DNA from: Firmicutes bacterium M10-2
GTDB lineage: Bacteria; Bacillota_I; Bacilli_A; Erysipelotrichales; Erysipelotrichaceae
NCBI GenBank assembly: GCA_000403415.2
Contig: KE159692.1
Location: forward strand, 148,692 to 212,691
Direction of reading: 5' to 3'
DNA: 64,000 bases
The position numbers and the translations under genes are program-made. The notes under the pieces are model-generated. The model was not told the origin of the DNA, ran no database searches, and saw nothing but the letters and a program-made list of their open reading frames with translations. Shown here piece by piece: positions 43,469 through 53,162 of the stretch (position 1 is its first letter; each line of letters starts with the position of its first letter).

Positions 43469-44427
43469 TGCCTTTGGTTATGATCGATCATACATCGATT
43501 CCGCCTCAACTTCCCGACAGCGTATGCTGCGTTGGGTATTTCGATGGTCTGCATAAAGGACATCAGCTTCTTTTTGAAAAAACGTTCCAGATAGCGAAAA
43601 AAAAGCATTTATCCAGCGGTGTGATCTTATTTGATCCCGATCCTTGGACTTTATTTCATCCAGATGTTGCGATGGATCATTTAACGCCTTTGGAAAAACG
43701 GTTATCTATGTTGACAGAACTTGGATTCCAACAAATTTATGTTCTTCAATTCACGAAGAGCTTTGCGGCACTATCCATTAAAGAGTTTCACGATCTTTTA
43801 TATAAAATGAATGTGAAGTTCCTTATTTGCGGGAAAGATTTTCACTATGCAGCCAAAAACAGCGGAGATTACATCTCATTGAAGGAAGATGGGCGTTTTG
43901 AGGTCATCGGGCTTGAGCCGTATATGGAAACAGCAAATCAGAAAATTTCTTCTTCGACGATCGAATCCTATATTAAACAAGGAAAAATCGCACAAGCCAA
44001 TCAATTGCTCGGACATATGTATTCAATTGATGGTATCGTGGAAAAAGGCTATCAGCGGGGAACAAAACTTTTAAAAATTCCGACTGCAAATTTAAGTTTT
44101 CCCGGCGATCAGGTCATCCCGCGTATCGGAGTATATGCAGGATATGTCCGTATTGATAAAAAGTACTATTGGGCAATGATCAATATCGGCAACAATCCAA
44201 CATTCGGGAACCAAAAAGAAACGATCGAAGCACATATCTTGGATTTCAATCAGGATATTTACGGAAAAAAGATCCGGATGCTGTTTGCGGATTTTATTCG
44301 TCCGGAACAGAAATTCGATTCGATCGATGCTTTGAAGGCACAATTGCACAAAGACATCGACACAACAAAAAAGATTCTTTCTAAAAAAAGCATGAAAGAT
44401 TGGTGCTTTGACAAAACTTTGTTATAA
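43468..44427 (+). CDS. ribF: Bifunctional riboflavin kinase / FAD synthetase
   Basis: 319 residues. The N-terminal FAD synthetase domain has GYFDGLHKGHQ and SSSTIESYI. The C-terminal riboflavin kinase domain has KLLKIPTANLSF and GNNPTFGNQKETIEAHIL. It converts riboflavin to FMN and FAD, needed for the Bcd/Etf enzymes here. The ATG at 43468 was chosen with AAGGGGG 9 bp upstream; a GTG two codons earlier sits too close. truB-ribF is a common pair. Confidence 0.94.
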   Translation: MPLVMIDHTSIPPQLPDSVCCVGYFDGLHKGHQLLFEKTFQIAKKKHLSSGVILFDPDPWTLFHPDVAMDHLTPLEKRLSMLTELGFQQIYVLQFTKSFAALSIKEFHDLLYKMNVKFLICGKDFHYAAKNSGDYISLKEDGRFEVIGLEPYMETANQKISSSTIESYIKQGKIAQANQLLGHMYSIDGIVEKGYQRGTKLLKIPTANLSFPGDQVIPRIGVYAGYVRIDKKYYWAMINIGNNPTFGNQKETIEAHILDFNQDIYGKKIRMLFADFIRPEQKFDSIDALKAQLHKDIDTTKKILSKKSMKDWCFDKTLL

Positions 44428-44428
44428 T
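44423..44428 (+). promoter_or_regulatory. -10 box before the Asp23-like gene
   Basis: TATAAT overlaps the ribF stop. TTGGTG 17 bp upstream is a possible -35. Confidence 0.45.
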
Positions 44429-44452
44429 GAGGAAAGAAAAGGTGATAATTTT

Positions 44453-44782
44453 ATGGCAAAAGATTTTATTCAGCTCTCATCGAAAGATGACTTAGGAACA
44501 GTATCGTTAAATAAAAGCGTATTTTCAACGATCGCAGCCAATGTGATCGAAGAAGTCGACCATGTTGAAATATTTGAGTCAAGCAAACCGTTTAAAAACG
44601 GAATTACAACTCGTATTGAAGACAACAAGCTATTTTTAAACATTCCGGTCAAAGTTGATTACAACGCAAATGTCACGGATGTTTGCGCAGCACTTCAAAA
44701 CAAGATCTTTGAAAGTATTTCTTACATGACGGATCATAAACCGGAAGCCATCCAGATCGATGTCGTCGGATTCATTTTCTAG
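44453..44782 (+). CDS. Asp23/Gls24-like (DUF322) protein
   Basis: A 109-residue protein with SLNKSVFSTIAANVIEEVDHVE and a later DVCAALQNKIFESISYMTDHKPEAIQIDVVGF, the two conserved blocks of Asp23/Gls24 proteins. In Bacillus the YloU/YqhY members affect fatty-acid synthesis or envelope stress. yqhY-type genes lie before nusB, as here. The ATG at 44453 follows AAAAGGTG. A strong terminator follows. Confidence 0.85.
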   Translation: MAKDFIQLSSKDDLGTVSLNKSVFSTIAANVIEEVDHVEIFESSKPFKNGITTRIEDNKLFLNIPVKVDYNANVTDVCAALQNKIFESISYMTDHKPEAIQIDVVGFIF

Positions 44783-44808
44783 GAAATCTTTTGAAGATTT
44801 CCTTTTTT
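44781..44808 (+). terminator. Terminator before nusB
   Basis: The stem AGGAAATCTT / AAGATTTCCT with a 3-nt loop is followed by T. Confidence 0.85.
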
Positions 44809-44827
44809 CGCATAAGGAGGAATCGTG

Positions 44828-45229
44828 ATGAGCGAAAAAAAATCAAAACAACTTACAAGACATGATATGCGTGAAATTGCCGTGCGCTGCGTTTATCAAC
44901 ATTTATTGCTGGGCACAGACATTCGCAAATGTGTGTTCGACGCTATGAAAGGAAACAATGAGATTGATGGATACTTGTATTCTTTGACAATCGGGACTGT
45001 AGAACATGAACAAGAATATATCCATCTTATTTCCGAGCATTTACGTAAAGACTGGTCTTTTGATCGACTCAGTGTGATCGAACAAGCCATCCTTTTAATC
45101 TCTTTGCAGGAAATTCTCGAAAACCAAATCCCGAAACCTGTTGTGATCAATGAAGCGATCAATCTCGCGAAGAAATTCTGCGATGAAGACTCGTATAAAC
45201 TGATCAATGGTGTGCTTGATCAAATATGA
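44828..45229 (+). CDS. nusB: Transcription antitermination factor NusB
   Basis: A 133-residue all-helical NusB with RHDMREIAVRCVYQHLL and VINEAINLAKKFCDEDSYKLINGVLDQI. It acts with NusE in rRNA antitermination. The ATG at 44828 lies 7 bp after AAGGAGG; a GTG one codon earlier is possible. The stop overlaps xseA (ATGA). Confidence 0.94.
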   Translation: MSEKKSKQLTRHDMREIAVRCVYQHLLLGTDIRKCVFDAMKGNNEIDGYLYSLTIGTVEHEQEYIHLISEHLRKDWSFDRLSVIEQAILLISLQEILENQIPKPVVINEAINLAKKFCDEDSYKLINGVLDQI

Positions 45230-46569
45230 GCGAACAAATTGTTCCGGTCAGTGCTCTGCTTCTGAAACTTAAAAATGTGATCAGTCAAAATGTTATTTTG
45301 GATCATGTATGGATCGAAGGAGAAATCAGCAATCTGACCAAACATCGAAGCGGACACTATTATTTTTCTATCAAAGATGCACATAGCGAAATGAGTTGTG
45401 TGATGTTTGCTTCCAATGTAAATCGTCTGCGATTTTCTGTAGAAGAAGGCATGAAAGTACTAATTAAAGGTAGTGTGAATATTTACGAACAACGTGGATC
45501 TCTACAGTTATATGTACGGGCCATGCGTCCGCAAGGGGTTGGCGAGCTCTATCTTGAATTCGAACAAAGAAAAAGAAGACTTGCCGAAATGGGATATTTT
45601 GATGAATCGAGAAAAAAAACGCAGCCACTTTGGATCATGGACATTGGAGTCATCACCGCAAAAGACGGTGCCGCATTACAGGATGTGCTTATTACGATCC
45701 GAAAGCGTTGGCCGATGATGAAAATCACATTGTATCCTGCTCTGGTTCAAGGGCCGAACGCTCCGAAAACATTGATTCAAGCCTTAAGACGAGCAGACCA
45801 AAAAGGACATGACGCTTTGTTGCTTGTACGCGGAGGAGGAAGTTTTGAAGATCTCTTTTGTTTTAACGATGTCGATCTTGTCAAAACGATTTCGTCTTTG
45901 CAAACTTTTCTTGTTGCCGGAATCGGCCATGAAGTGGATACAACCTTGGCAGAACTGGCAGCGGATATTCGGGTTGCCACGCCAACTTATGCAGCTCAGC
46001 GTGTCAGCAAAGATCAATACGAAATGATGGGAAATTTGGTTGCCATACGTCAATGGATAAAGGAAAAAACCGGACAGAAGATCCAGCAATATCGAACTAC
46101 GCTCAATACATATAAAAGAAATCCATATTTTCACGATCCTTTGACATGGGTTATTGAAAAACAAATGCGTCTTGATGCTTTGACAAACGCTCTTGCACAC
46201 AATGTCAGGATCCGCTATACAAACGATCAATCGAGCTTATCGAATTTGGAGCAAAAGTTATTTGTCAATGTTCCCATGAAAACAATCGAGCTGGAGAAAC
46301 AAAATTTAGCCTTATCCAAAAAACAACTGATCGAAAACACGAAGCGGATCAATGAGCTGAAGCGTGAACAATTGATGCGCCAAAGCGCACTTCTTGATGC
46401 GTGTTCACCATTAAAGATTCTTTCCAGAGGATATGCGCTTGTGAGCGATAATCAAAATTCCCTTATAAAAAGTATAAAAGAGATTACGCAAAACGAAGTA
46501 ATTCGTGTGCATTTAAGCGATGGTTCTTTTGAGGCTCGAGTCTTAGAAAAGGAGGAAGACAATGGCTGA
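45226..46569 (+). CDS. xseA: Exodeoxyribonuclease VII large subunit
   Basis: 447 residues. An N-terminal OB fold (VWIEGEISNLTKHRSGHYYFSIKD) precedes the catalytic domain with RGGGSFEDLFCFNDVDLVK and GIGHEVDTTLAELAADIRVATPTYAA. A coiled-coil region and C-terminal ILSRGYALV follow. It degrades single-stranded DNA with XseB. It overlaps both neighbours. Confidence 0.95.
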   Translation: MSEQIVPVSALLLKLKNVISQNVILDHVWIEGEISNLTKHRSGHYYFSIKDAHSEMSCVMFASNVNRLRFSVEEGMKVLIKGSVNIYEQRGSLQLYVRAMRPQGVGELYLEFEQRKRRLAEMGYFDESRKKTQPLWIMDIGVITAKDGAALQDVLITIRKRWPMMKITLYPALVQGPNAPKTLIQALRRADQKGHDALLLVRGGGSFEDLFCFNDVDLVKTISSLQTFLVAGIGHEVDTTLAELAADIRVATPTYAAQRVSKDQYEMMGNLVAIRQWIKEKTGQKIQQYRTTLNTYKRNPYFHDPLTWVIEKQMRLDALTNALAHNVRIRYTNDQSSLSNLEQKLFVNVPMKTIELEKQNLALSKKQLIENTKRINELKREQLMRQSALLDACSPLKILSRGYALVSDNQNSLIKSIKEITQNEVIRVHLSDGSFEARVLEKEEDNG

Positions 46570-46771
46570 AAAATATACATTTCGACAAGCAATGCAGCGT
46601 TTGGATGAGATCGTGACCCAACTCAATTCCAATACGTTGGAACTTGAAGAAGCAATGAAATTGTTTGAGGAAGGACTGAAACTTTCCAAGCAATGCGAAA
46701 ATCAACTGAAAAAATTCGAAAATAAGATGAATACATTGCTCGTTGATGAAGGAGAAAACGCCAATGTCTGA
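46562..46771 (+). CDS. xseB: Exodeoxyribonuclease VII small subunit
   Basis: 69 residues, YTFRQAMQRLDEIVTQLNSNTLELEEAMKLFEEGLKLSKQCENQL, the full XseB signature. It overlaps xseA at its start and ispA at its end. Confidence 0.95.
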   Translation: MAEKYTFRQAMQRLDEIVTQLNSNTLELEEAMKLFEEGLKLSKQCENQLKKFENKMNTLLVDEGENANV

Positions 46772-47603
46772 GTTTTCGACTTATTTACAAGATATTCTTG
46801 CACCTCTTGCATCTTCTCCTGTCAAAGAAGCAATGACATATTCGCTCATGAACGGCGGAAAAAGGGTACGTCCGCAATTGCTTTTTGATGCCCTGGAAGC
46901 TTACGGCTTTCCGGTTGAACTTGGTTATCCTATGGCATCAGCAATCGAGATGATTCATACATATTCCTTGATCCACGATGATCTTCCGGCAATGGATGAT
47001 GATGATCTTCGTCGCGGAAAACCGAGTTGTCACAAAGCTTTTGATGAAGCAACCGCTATTCTTGCCGGCGATGGTCTTCTGACTTATGCTTTTCAAGTTG
47101 CGCTGGCTTCAGATGTAAAAGACGAACAAAAAGTGTGCCTAATTGAGCAGCTGAGCAAATATGCCGGATGTGATGGAATGATCTTAGGACAAAGCTTGGA
47201 TCTTCAGGCTGAACAAAGAACGACTTCAACTTTGGAACAGATTCTTGAAATCGATCGTTACAAGACCGGGCAGCTTCTGATTTTGCCTCTTGTCAGTGCT
47301 GCCATATTGGCTGATCGCAAGGAAGATCTGGGGACATGGATCAAGATAGGAACCAATATCGGGATCCAATTTCAGATTATAGATGATATACTCGATGCGA
47401 CAAGTACCGAAGAAGAAATGGGCAAATCGCTCAGTGATGCACGAAATGACAAAGCGACGATCGTTTCGCTGCTTGGTATCGATCAAGCAAAAATGCTTGC
47501 CAAACAATATAAAGACGAGATCGATCGTGAATTGGCTGGATTGAATCTCAAAGATCAAAAATTGCGTGCAACTATTGACGCACTGCTTGATCGCAAAAAG
47601 TAA
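46764..47603 (+). CDS. ispA: Polyprenyl (farnesyl) diphosphate synthase
   Basis: 279 residues with the first Asp-rich motif DDLPAMDDDDLRRGKP, LIHDDLP and the second motif QIIDDILD. It condenses IPP with allylic diphosphates. The ATG at 46764 lies 8 bp after GAAGGAG; upstream codons in the same frame are within xseB. It is followed by dxs, the entry enzyme of the MEP pathway that supplies its substrates. Confidence 0.93.
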   Translation: MSEFSTYLQDILAPLASSPVKEAMTYSLMNGGKRVRPQLLFDALEAYGFPVELGYPMASAIEMIHTYSLIHDDLPAMDDDDLRRGKPSCHKAFDEATAILAGDGLLTYAFQVALASDVKDEQKVCLIEQLSKYAGCDGMILGQSLDLQAEQRTTSTLEQILEIDRYKTGQLLILPLVSAAILADRKEDLGTWIKIGTNIGIQFQIIDDILDATSTEEEMGKSLSDARNDKATIVSLLGIDQAKMLAKQYKDEIDRELAGLNLKDQKLRATIDALLDRKK

Positions 47604-47618
47604 ATAAGGAGGGTACGA

Positions 47619-49469
47619 ATGAAAATCACCGATATCCAATCTCCGGATCAAATAAAAAATATGTCCGTGAAACAGCTTCAGGAATTGGCACAGGATATCC
47701 GCGCATTCCTGATTGAATCCATTTCAAGGACTGGCGGCCATTTATCGAGCAATCTAGGAGTCGTCGAATTGACGATTGCGCTGCATTATGTTTTTCATTC
47801 CCCAAAAGATAAGATCTTGTTCGATGTAGGTCATCAATCTTATACTCATAAGATCTTAACAGGAAGAGCCAAAGATTTCGGCACCCTTCGTACATATCAC
47901 GGACTTTCAGGTTTTCAGAAACGTAGCGAAAGCATTCATGATCCCTGGGAAGCAGGGCATTCTTCAACATCTCTTTCAGCAGCTTACGGCATGGCGATTG
48001 CCCGAGATCTTCAGCATAAACATTTCGAGATCATTCCGATCATTGGGGATGGGGCTCTGACCGGAGGTATGGCTTTCGAAGCCTTGAATAATATCGGGGT
48101 CAGCCATAAAAAGATGATCATCATTTTCAATGACAACAATATGTCTATTTCGAAAAATTACGGAGCAATCGAAAAACGTCTGACAAACTTGCGTTCTTCT
48201 TACTTTTATCGGACTGTGAAAAAAGATGTTAAATCCAATTTGAATCAAACCAAGACCGGTGTGAATTTGTTGAATTCGTTGAGTCATATCCGTGATTCCT
48301 TAAAGGATTCCCTTGTCGATGCACCTTTATTCAAAGAGTTTAATTTAGATTATTTAGGACCTGTGGACGGACATGATCTTTCAGCTTTGATCAAAGTGCT
48401 GGAAACAGCAAAAGAACACGATGGCCCGATCGTGGTCCATGTGCTGACGAAAAAAGGAAAAGGGTATAAATTAGCGGAGCAGGACAAGACCGGGAAATGG
48501 CATGGTGTCGGACCGTTTGATCCGAAAACCGGACAATTGCTTATGAACTTGTCTTCAAAGGAACTGACATGGTCTCAAGTTATTTCCAACACATTGATCG
48601 ATCTTGCCCGTACGAATAAGAAGATCGTGGCCATTACCCCGGCTATGGCTCAAGGGTCCAAACTGCTAGAGTTTGCAAACTTATATCCTGATCGTTTTTT
48701 TGACTGCGGTATTGCAGAACAGCACGCTATGACGATGGCGGCAGGGATGGCTGTCGGCGGACTTCATCCGTTTATTTCGGTGTATTCCTCATTTTTGCAG
48801 CGCGCATATGATCAAGTCAATCACGATGTCGCCAGAATGGATCTGCCAGTTGTGATTGGTATTGATCGGGCCGGCCTAGTCGGAGATGATGGAGAAACGC
48901 ATCAGGGAATTTACGATATCGCATTTTTGCGCAGCATTCCGAATTTGATTTTGAGCCAGCCTAAAGATGCCAAAGAAGCACAGAATTTGCTGTTTACGGC
49001 CTTCCAATACGATGGACCGTTCTGCATCCGTTATCCAAGAGGGAGTGTACCTTATTCGGCAATCGATCATTATGACGCAATCGAAATCGGAACGTGGACG
49101 TGCCATATTGTAGGCATCCCCGAACAGATCGTGATTACGTATGGCCCGGATGTGGATCGTCTGATCCAGAAAGCGAAAGAAAACTCCCTCGGAGTCATGA
49201 TTATCAACGCACGTTTCTTTAAACCGATTGACACGAAAATGCTTGACACGATTATGAAAGAGAAGTTGCCGATCACGGTTTTTGAAACGGATTGCCAGAT
49301 CGGATCTTTATCGAGTGCGATTTTGGAAGCGATGAATACCAGAGATCCTCAGATCGATATTATCGGTATCAAAGATCATTACGTCCCTCAAGGTTCTCTG
49401 CGCGTCTTGCGCAAAGAAGAGGGAATTGATTTGGAAAGCGTATTTGAAAGGTTGGAAAACCATGTCTAA
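47619..49469 (+). CDS. dxs: 1-deoxy-D-xylulose-5-phosphate synthase
   Basis: 616 residues with the thiamine diphosphate domain (GGHLSSNLGVVELTIALHYVF; GDGALTGGMAFEALN), the pyrimidine domain FDCGIAEQHAMTMAAGMA and HDVARMDLPVVIGIDRAGLVGDDGETHQG. It makes DXP from pyruvate and glyceraldehyde-3-phosphate. AAGGAGG precedes the ATG. It overlaps tlyA by 8 bp. Confidence 0.96.
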   Translation: MKITDIQSPDQIKNMSVKQLQELAQDIRAFLIESISRTGGHLSSNLGVVELTIALHYVFHSPKDKILFDVGHQSYTHKILTGRAKDFGTLRTYHGLSGFQKRSESIHDPWEAGHSSTSLSAAYGMAIARDLQHKHFEIIPIIGDGALTGGMAFEALNNIGVSHKKMIIIFNDNNMSISKNYGAIEKRLTNLRSSYFYRTVKKDVKSNLNQTKTGVNLLNSLSHIRDSLKDSLVDAPLFKEFNLDYLGPVDGHDLSALIKVLETAKEHDGPIVVHVLTKKGKGYKLAEQDKTGKWHGVGPFDPKTGQLLMNLSSKELTWSQVISNTLIDLARTNKKIVAITPAMAQGSKLLEFANLYPDRFFDCGIAEQHAMTMAAGMAVGGLHPFISVYSSFLQRAYDQVNHDVARMDLPVVIGIDRAGLVGDDGETHQGIYDIAFLRSIPNLILSQPKDAKEAQNLLFTAFQYDGPFCIRYPRGSVPYSAIDHYDAIEIGTWTCHIVGIPEQIVITYGPDVDRLIQKAKENSLGVMIINARFFKPIDTKMLDTIMKEKLPITVFETDCQIGSLSSAILEAMNTRDPQIDIIGIKDHYVPQGSLRVLRKEEGIDLESVFERLENHV

Positions 49470-50193
49470 ACGTTTGGATCAAGCATGTATCGAGTATTTT
49501 TCGACAAGAGCCAAGGCGCAGGATGCCATCAAAGCGGGACGTGTGAAAGTCAATAAAAAGACAATCATGAAATGTTCATATCTTGTAAAAGAAGAAGACG
49601 TGATCGAAATCGAGAAAAAAGAAGTAGAATTCGTATCGAGAGCGTACGAAAAATTAGATTGTGCACTAAAGGCCTTTTCGATTGATCTCAAAGATAAAGT
49701 TGTTCTTGATATCGGCGCAAGCACCGGAGGTTTTACTCAGGCATGTCTGCAAGCGAAAGCGAAAAAAGTGTATGCACTGGATGTTGGGCACTTGCAGCTT
49801 GATCCTATATTGGATCAAGATCATCGTGTAGTGAAGATGGAAGGGCACAATGCCCGAGAAATCATGGCAAGTTGGTTTGATGAGCCGATCGATTTCATTT
49901 GCATGGATGTCAGTTTTATTTCAGCCAAGACAATCTTGGATCATGTATTTTCTGTATTGAATGTTGAAAAGATTGTTGTACTTGTGAAACCTCAATTTGA
50001 GTGCGGACCGCAGGCGCTCAATAAAAAAGGAGTATTGAAAAATCCAAATTTAAGGAAAAAGATTTTGGATGATATGGATCGATATTTCAGACAGTTTTAC
50101 GAAAGGGTCGATTGGATCGATTCTCCAATCAAGGGGCGAAGCGGAAATTTAGAAGCTCTGGCGTATCTTCACCATAAAAGACCCAATATTTAA
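49462..50193 (+). CDS. tlyA: TlyA-family rRNA 2'-O-methyltransferase / hemolysin-like
   Basis: 243 residues. An N-terminal S4 domain (RLDQACIEYFSTRAKAQDAIKAGRVKVN) is joined to a FtsJ-like methyltransferase: VVLDIGASTGGFTQACLQ, FICMDVSFIS and VLVKPQFE. TlyA enzymes methylate rRNA. The ATG at 49462 is preceded by GAAAGG. The argR gene, which often follows tlyA in Firmicutes, is absent. Confidence 0.9.
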   Translation: MSKRLDQACIEYFSTRAKAQDAIKAGRVKVNKKTIMKCSYLVKEEDVIEIEKKEVEFVSRAYEKLDCALKAFSIDLKDKVVLDIGASTGGFTQACLQAKAKKVYALDVGHLQLDPILDQDHRVVKMEGHNAREIMASWFDEPIDFICMDVSFISAKTILDHVFSVLNVEKIVVLVKPQFECGPQALNKKGVLKNPNLRKKILDDMDRYFRQFYERVDWIDSPIKGRSGNLEALAYLHHKRPNI

Positions 50194-50223
50194 ATGAATT
50201 AAGTTTTGTAAAGTTCATAAATA

Positions 50224-50332
50224 TTGTGCTATAATCGAAGAAAACGTAAGTTACAGCGTTATTGCATCAGGAAAGGAGAAGTTACCGGAAACCATTGTAA
50301 CTATTTAAGGTTTTCGTAACGGTGAAAACGGT
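50224..50332 (+). promoter_or_regulatory. Promoter and structured leader before recN
   Basis: TATAAT at 50230-50235, with TTGTAA 18 bp upstream, starts a leader of about 95 nt. The leader carries two GTTAC arms (50250, 50281) and two GTAAC arms (50297, 50316), which can pair in mutually exclusive ways, and an orphan AAAGGAG at 50272 with no start codon behind it. GTTTTC / GAAAAC forms a hairpin just before the TTG start. Confidence 0.4.
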
Positions 50333-51973
50333 TTGATTGAACAGTTAATGGTCAAAGATTATATTTTATTTGATCACGCTTTGATCGACTTCAAAAAAGA
50401 TATGTCGGTCATCACCGGAGAAACAGGTGCCGGAAAATCATTGCTGATCGATGCGCTTTCATATTTATCCGGAAATCGGATCACAGGAAATATCGTTCGT
50501 CAGGGCAAAGAAAAAGCGATCCTGCAGATGGTATTATCCAGACCAAATGAAGAAGTCCTCGCATTGCTGGAGGATAACGGATTTGAAATCGAGGATGAAC
50601 TGATCATTCAAAGAACAATCACAAATCAGGGAAAGAGTACGATCCGTATCAATCAACAAGTGACCACACTAAGTTTTATCAAGACTTTGATGTCCAAGCT
50701 GATCGATGTGCATTCGCAAATGGATACGATTCAATTGATGGATCCATTGGTTCAGCTCGATCTTCTGGATCAATATGCGAAAAACAGCGAATTGAAAGCA
50801 AAAACGGAATTAGCATATAAACAATACAGCAAATCAAAAAGAGAGCTTGCCAAAGCAAAAGAAGAAACTTTTTCGGATGATGAGCTTGATCGTCTAACCA
50901 ATGACCTCAACGAGATCATGGCAGCCAACGTTCAGGAAGACGAATTAGCTTCGCTTCAGGAAACGATCAAGCAGTTATCCAGAGCCCAGCAAAATCTCGA
51001 TGAAATGCAGCAGTGCATTTCTTTGTTTTCCAAAGAAAACGGAATTCTTGATAATTTATATGAAACATATAAGATCATTCGCAAAAACGATCTTCTTGAA
51101 GAAGAGGCGGAGAACATTCAATCCATGTACTACTCTCTTCAGGATATTTCGGAAACAATTCAGGAAAAACGAAATGATATCTTGAACTCTCATGAAGATA
51201 TCGATCAACTTCAGGAACGGGAATACGAAATCAAAAAACTGTATCGCAAATATGGTGGCAGCTACAATGCGATGATGGAACGTTCCAAGGAAATGGAAGC
51301 AAGGATTGATCGGATCATTCACCGTCAGGATGTTTTCGAGAAACTGGAAAAACAACTTCTCGCAAACGAAGAAGCGTATTTTAAGGTCGCATACCGGCTT
51401 TCACATTCGAGAAAAAAAGTATTTGAGTCTTTATCCGAAGAAATCGAAACACACTGTAAAGATCTTATGTTGGAAAATGCGAAGTTCAAAGTGGAATGTC
51501 AGGAAAAGAAACCTTCCGCAGACGGAATCGATGAAATCGAGTTTATGGTATCCATGAACCCGGGGCAACCTTTTTCTTCATTGAAAAAGTCGGCAAGCGG
51601 CGGAGAGCTTTCCCGCTTGATGCTTGCTTTAAAGACCGTGTTCCAAACCAAAGAAGGAATCGATACGATCGTTTTCGATGAAATCGATACGGGTGTGTCG
51701 GGAAAAGTTGCTTTGGCAATGGGTAGCAAGATGCATACTCTCTCAAAAAACTACCAAGTGCTGTGCATTACGCATTTATCATCTGTCGCAGTATGGGCGG
51801 ATTCTCATTTTTATGTGTCCAAATCACAAGATAAAGACCACACAACGACCTCAATTCGTCAGCTGAATGAGGAAGATTCCTTAAAGGAGCTGGCCATCAT
51901 GGCAAGCGGCAGCGCAAAAGAAAGTGCTGTGGAATCAATGCGCGAGCTGAGAAAGGAAGTCCGCCATGGCTAA
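50333..51973 (+). CDS. recN: DNA repair protein RecN
   Basis: A 546-residue SMC-like ATPase. Walker A GETGAGKSLLIDAL lies at the N-terminus, long coiled coils fill residues 150-350, and the ABC signature SASGGELSRLMLALK and Walker B TIVFDEIDTGVSG lie near the end. RecN gathers broken DNA ends. The start is TTG with a weak AACGGTG site, which may keep expression low. The stop overlaps dinB. Confidence 0.93.
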   Translation: MIEQLMVKDYILFDHALIDFKKDMSVITGETGAGKSLLIDALSYLSGNRITGNIVRQGKEKAILQMVLSRPNEEVLALLEDNGFEIEDELIIQRTITNQGKSTIRINQQVTTLSFIKTLMSKLIDVHSQMDTIQLMDPLVQLDLLDQYAKNSELKAKTELAYKQYSKSKRELAKAKEETFSDDELDRLTNDLNEIMAANVQEDELASLQETIKQLSRAQQNLDEMQQCISLFSKENGILDNLYETYKIIRKNDLLEEEAENIQSMYYSLQDISETIQEKRNDILNSHEDIDQLQEREYEIKKLYRKYGGSYNAMMERSKEMEARIDRIIHRQDVFEKLEKQLLANEEAYFKVAYRLSHSRKKVFESLSEEIETHCKDLMLENAKFKVECQEKKPSADGIDEIEFMVSMNPGQPFSSLKKSASGGELSRLMLALKTVFQTKEGIDTIVFDEIDTGVSGKVALAMGSKMHTLSKNYQVLCITHLSSVAVWADSHFYVSKSQDKDHTTTSIRQLNEEDSLKELAIMASGSAKESAVESMRELRKEVRHG

Positions 51974-53162
51974 AGTATTATTTCATATCGATCTCAATGC
52001 TTTTTTTGCTAATGCGGAGATTTTACGTCATCCTGAATACAAAGACCAGCCGATTGCGATCGGCTCTTTGTCGTCCAGAGGAGTACTTTCGACCGCAAAC
52101 TATAAAGCGCGCGAATATGGTGTACATTCGGCAATGCCTGTGTTCCAAGCCAAAGAACTTTGCCCGGAACTTGTCATTATTCCGGGTGACTATGCGTATT
52201 ATCGCCAGCTTTCATCACGATTTTTCGCCTATTTACGTCGTTTCAGCAATAAACTTGAGCCGTTATCCATTGATGAATGTTTTTTGGATGTAACAGAGCA
52301 AATCAAAAAATATCCTCGTCCTTTGGATATGGCTGTGCAAATTCAGCAAGGTGTCTTAAATGAATTAGGCCTTTCATGTTCAATCGGGGTCGGGCCGACA
52401 CGTTTCTTGGCGAAAATGGCCAGCGATATGAAAAAGCCAATGGGAATTACTGTTCTTCGTAAATCTGAAATCCCCACTAAGTTATGGCCGTTGCCGATCG
52501 AAGATATGATCGGAATCGGGAAAAAGACTGTTCCTCTATTGAAAAAAGAAGGAATTGAAAAGATCGGAGATCTAGTCAAGGAAGAACATCAGGCGTTTAT
52601 TCAAAAAACACTCGGAAAAAACGCCTATTCCATGATTGAAAAAGCAAAAGGGAATTCTTCTTCTAAACTGGAGTTTTCTTCTTCTCGTAAAAGCATTTCG
52701 CTTTCGACCACATTTCCGGTTGACCTTTATACACTTGAAGAAGCAACGCTCCAGACTCAGAAGCTTGTCCGTGATTTATGCAATAAAATGGTCAAGGAAA
52801 AACAAAAAGGAAAACTTGTGTCGCTCGTTTTACGAGATACAACTTTTCATAATACGGTACGTTCGCGGACATTGGACACGCCTACAGACAACTACAACAT
52901 CATATGGTCTACGATCAATGAATTGCTTGAAGAAAATTTCGAACCGATCGGATATCGCCATATTGGTGTGAGTGTCGGTTCTCTGATTCAAAAAAATCAC
53001 ATGATCGAACAGCCGACCATTTTCGAAGAACCGATCAATACAACAAGAGATATTGTAGCGCGTTTAAATCGGACCATGGATGCGAAAGTATTCATAACAG
53101 CAGGAGATCTGTTAAAAGAAAAAGAAAAGGAAGCCAATGAAGATGGAGAAAGAAAAACTTAG
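51966..53162 (+). CDS. dinB: DNA polymerase IV
   Basis: A 398-residue Y-family polymerase with FHIDLNAFFANAE, the catalytic region LEPLSIDECFLDVT, SIGVGPTRFLAKMASD and a little-finger domain. It carries out translesion synthesis. It is coupled by overlap to recN, which makes a repair pair. No LexA box was recognised upstream. Confidence 0.92.
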   Translation: MAKVLFHIDLNAFFANAEILRHPEYKDQPIAIGSLSSRGVLSTANYKAREYGVHSAMPVFQAKELCPELVIIPGDYAYYRQLSSRFFAYLRRFSNKLEPLSIDECFLDVTEQIKKYPRPLDMAVQIQQGVLNELGLSCSIGVGPTRFLAKMASDMKKPMGITVLRKSEIPTKLWPLPIEDMIGIGKKTVPLLKKEGIEKIGDLVKEEHQAFIQKTLGKNAYSMIEKAKGNSSSKLEFSSSRKSISLSTTFPVDLYTLEEATLQTQKLVRDLCNKMVKEKQKGKLVSLVLRDTTFHNTVRSRTLDTPTDNYNIIWSTINELLEENFEPIGYRHIGVSVGSLIQKNHMIEQPTIFEEPINTTRDIVARLNRTMDAKVFITAGDLLKEKEKEANEDGERKT

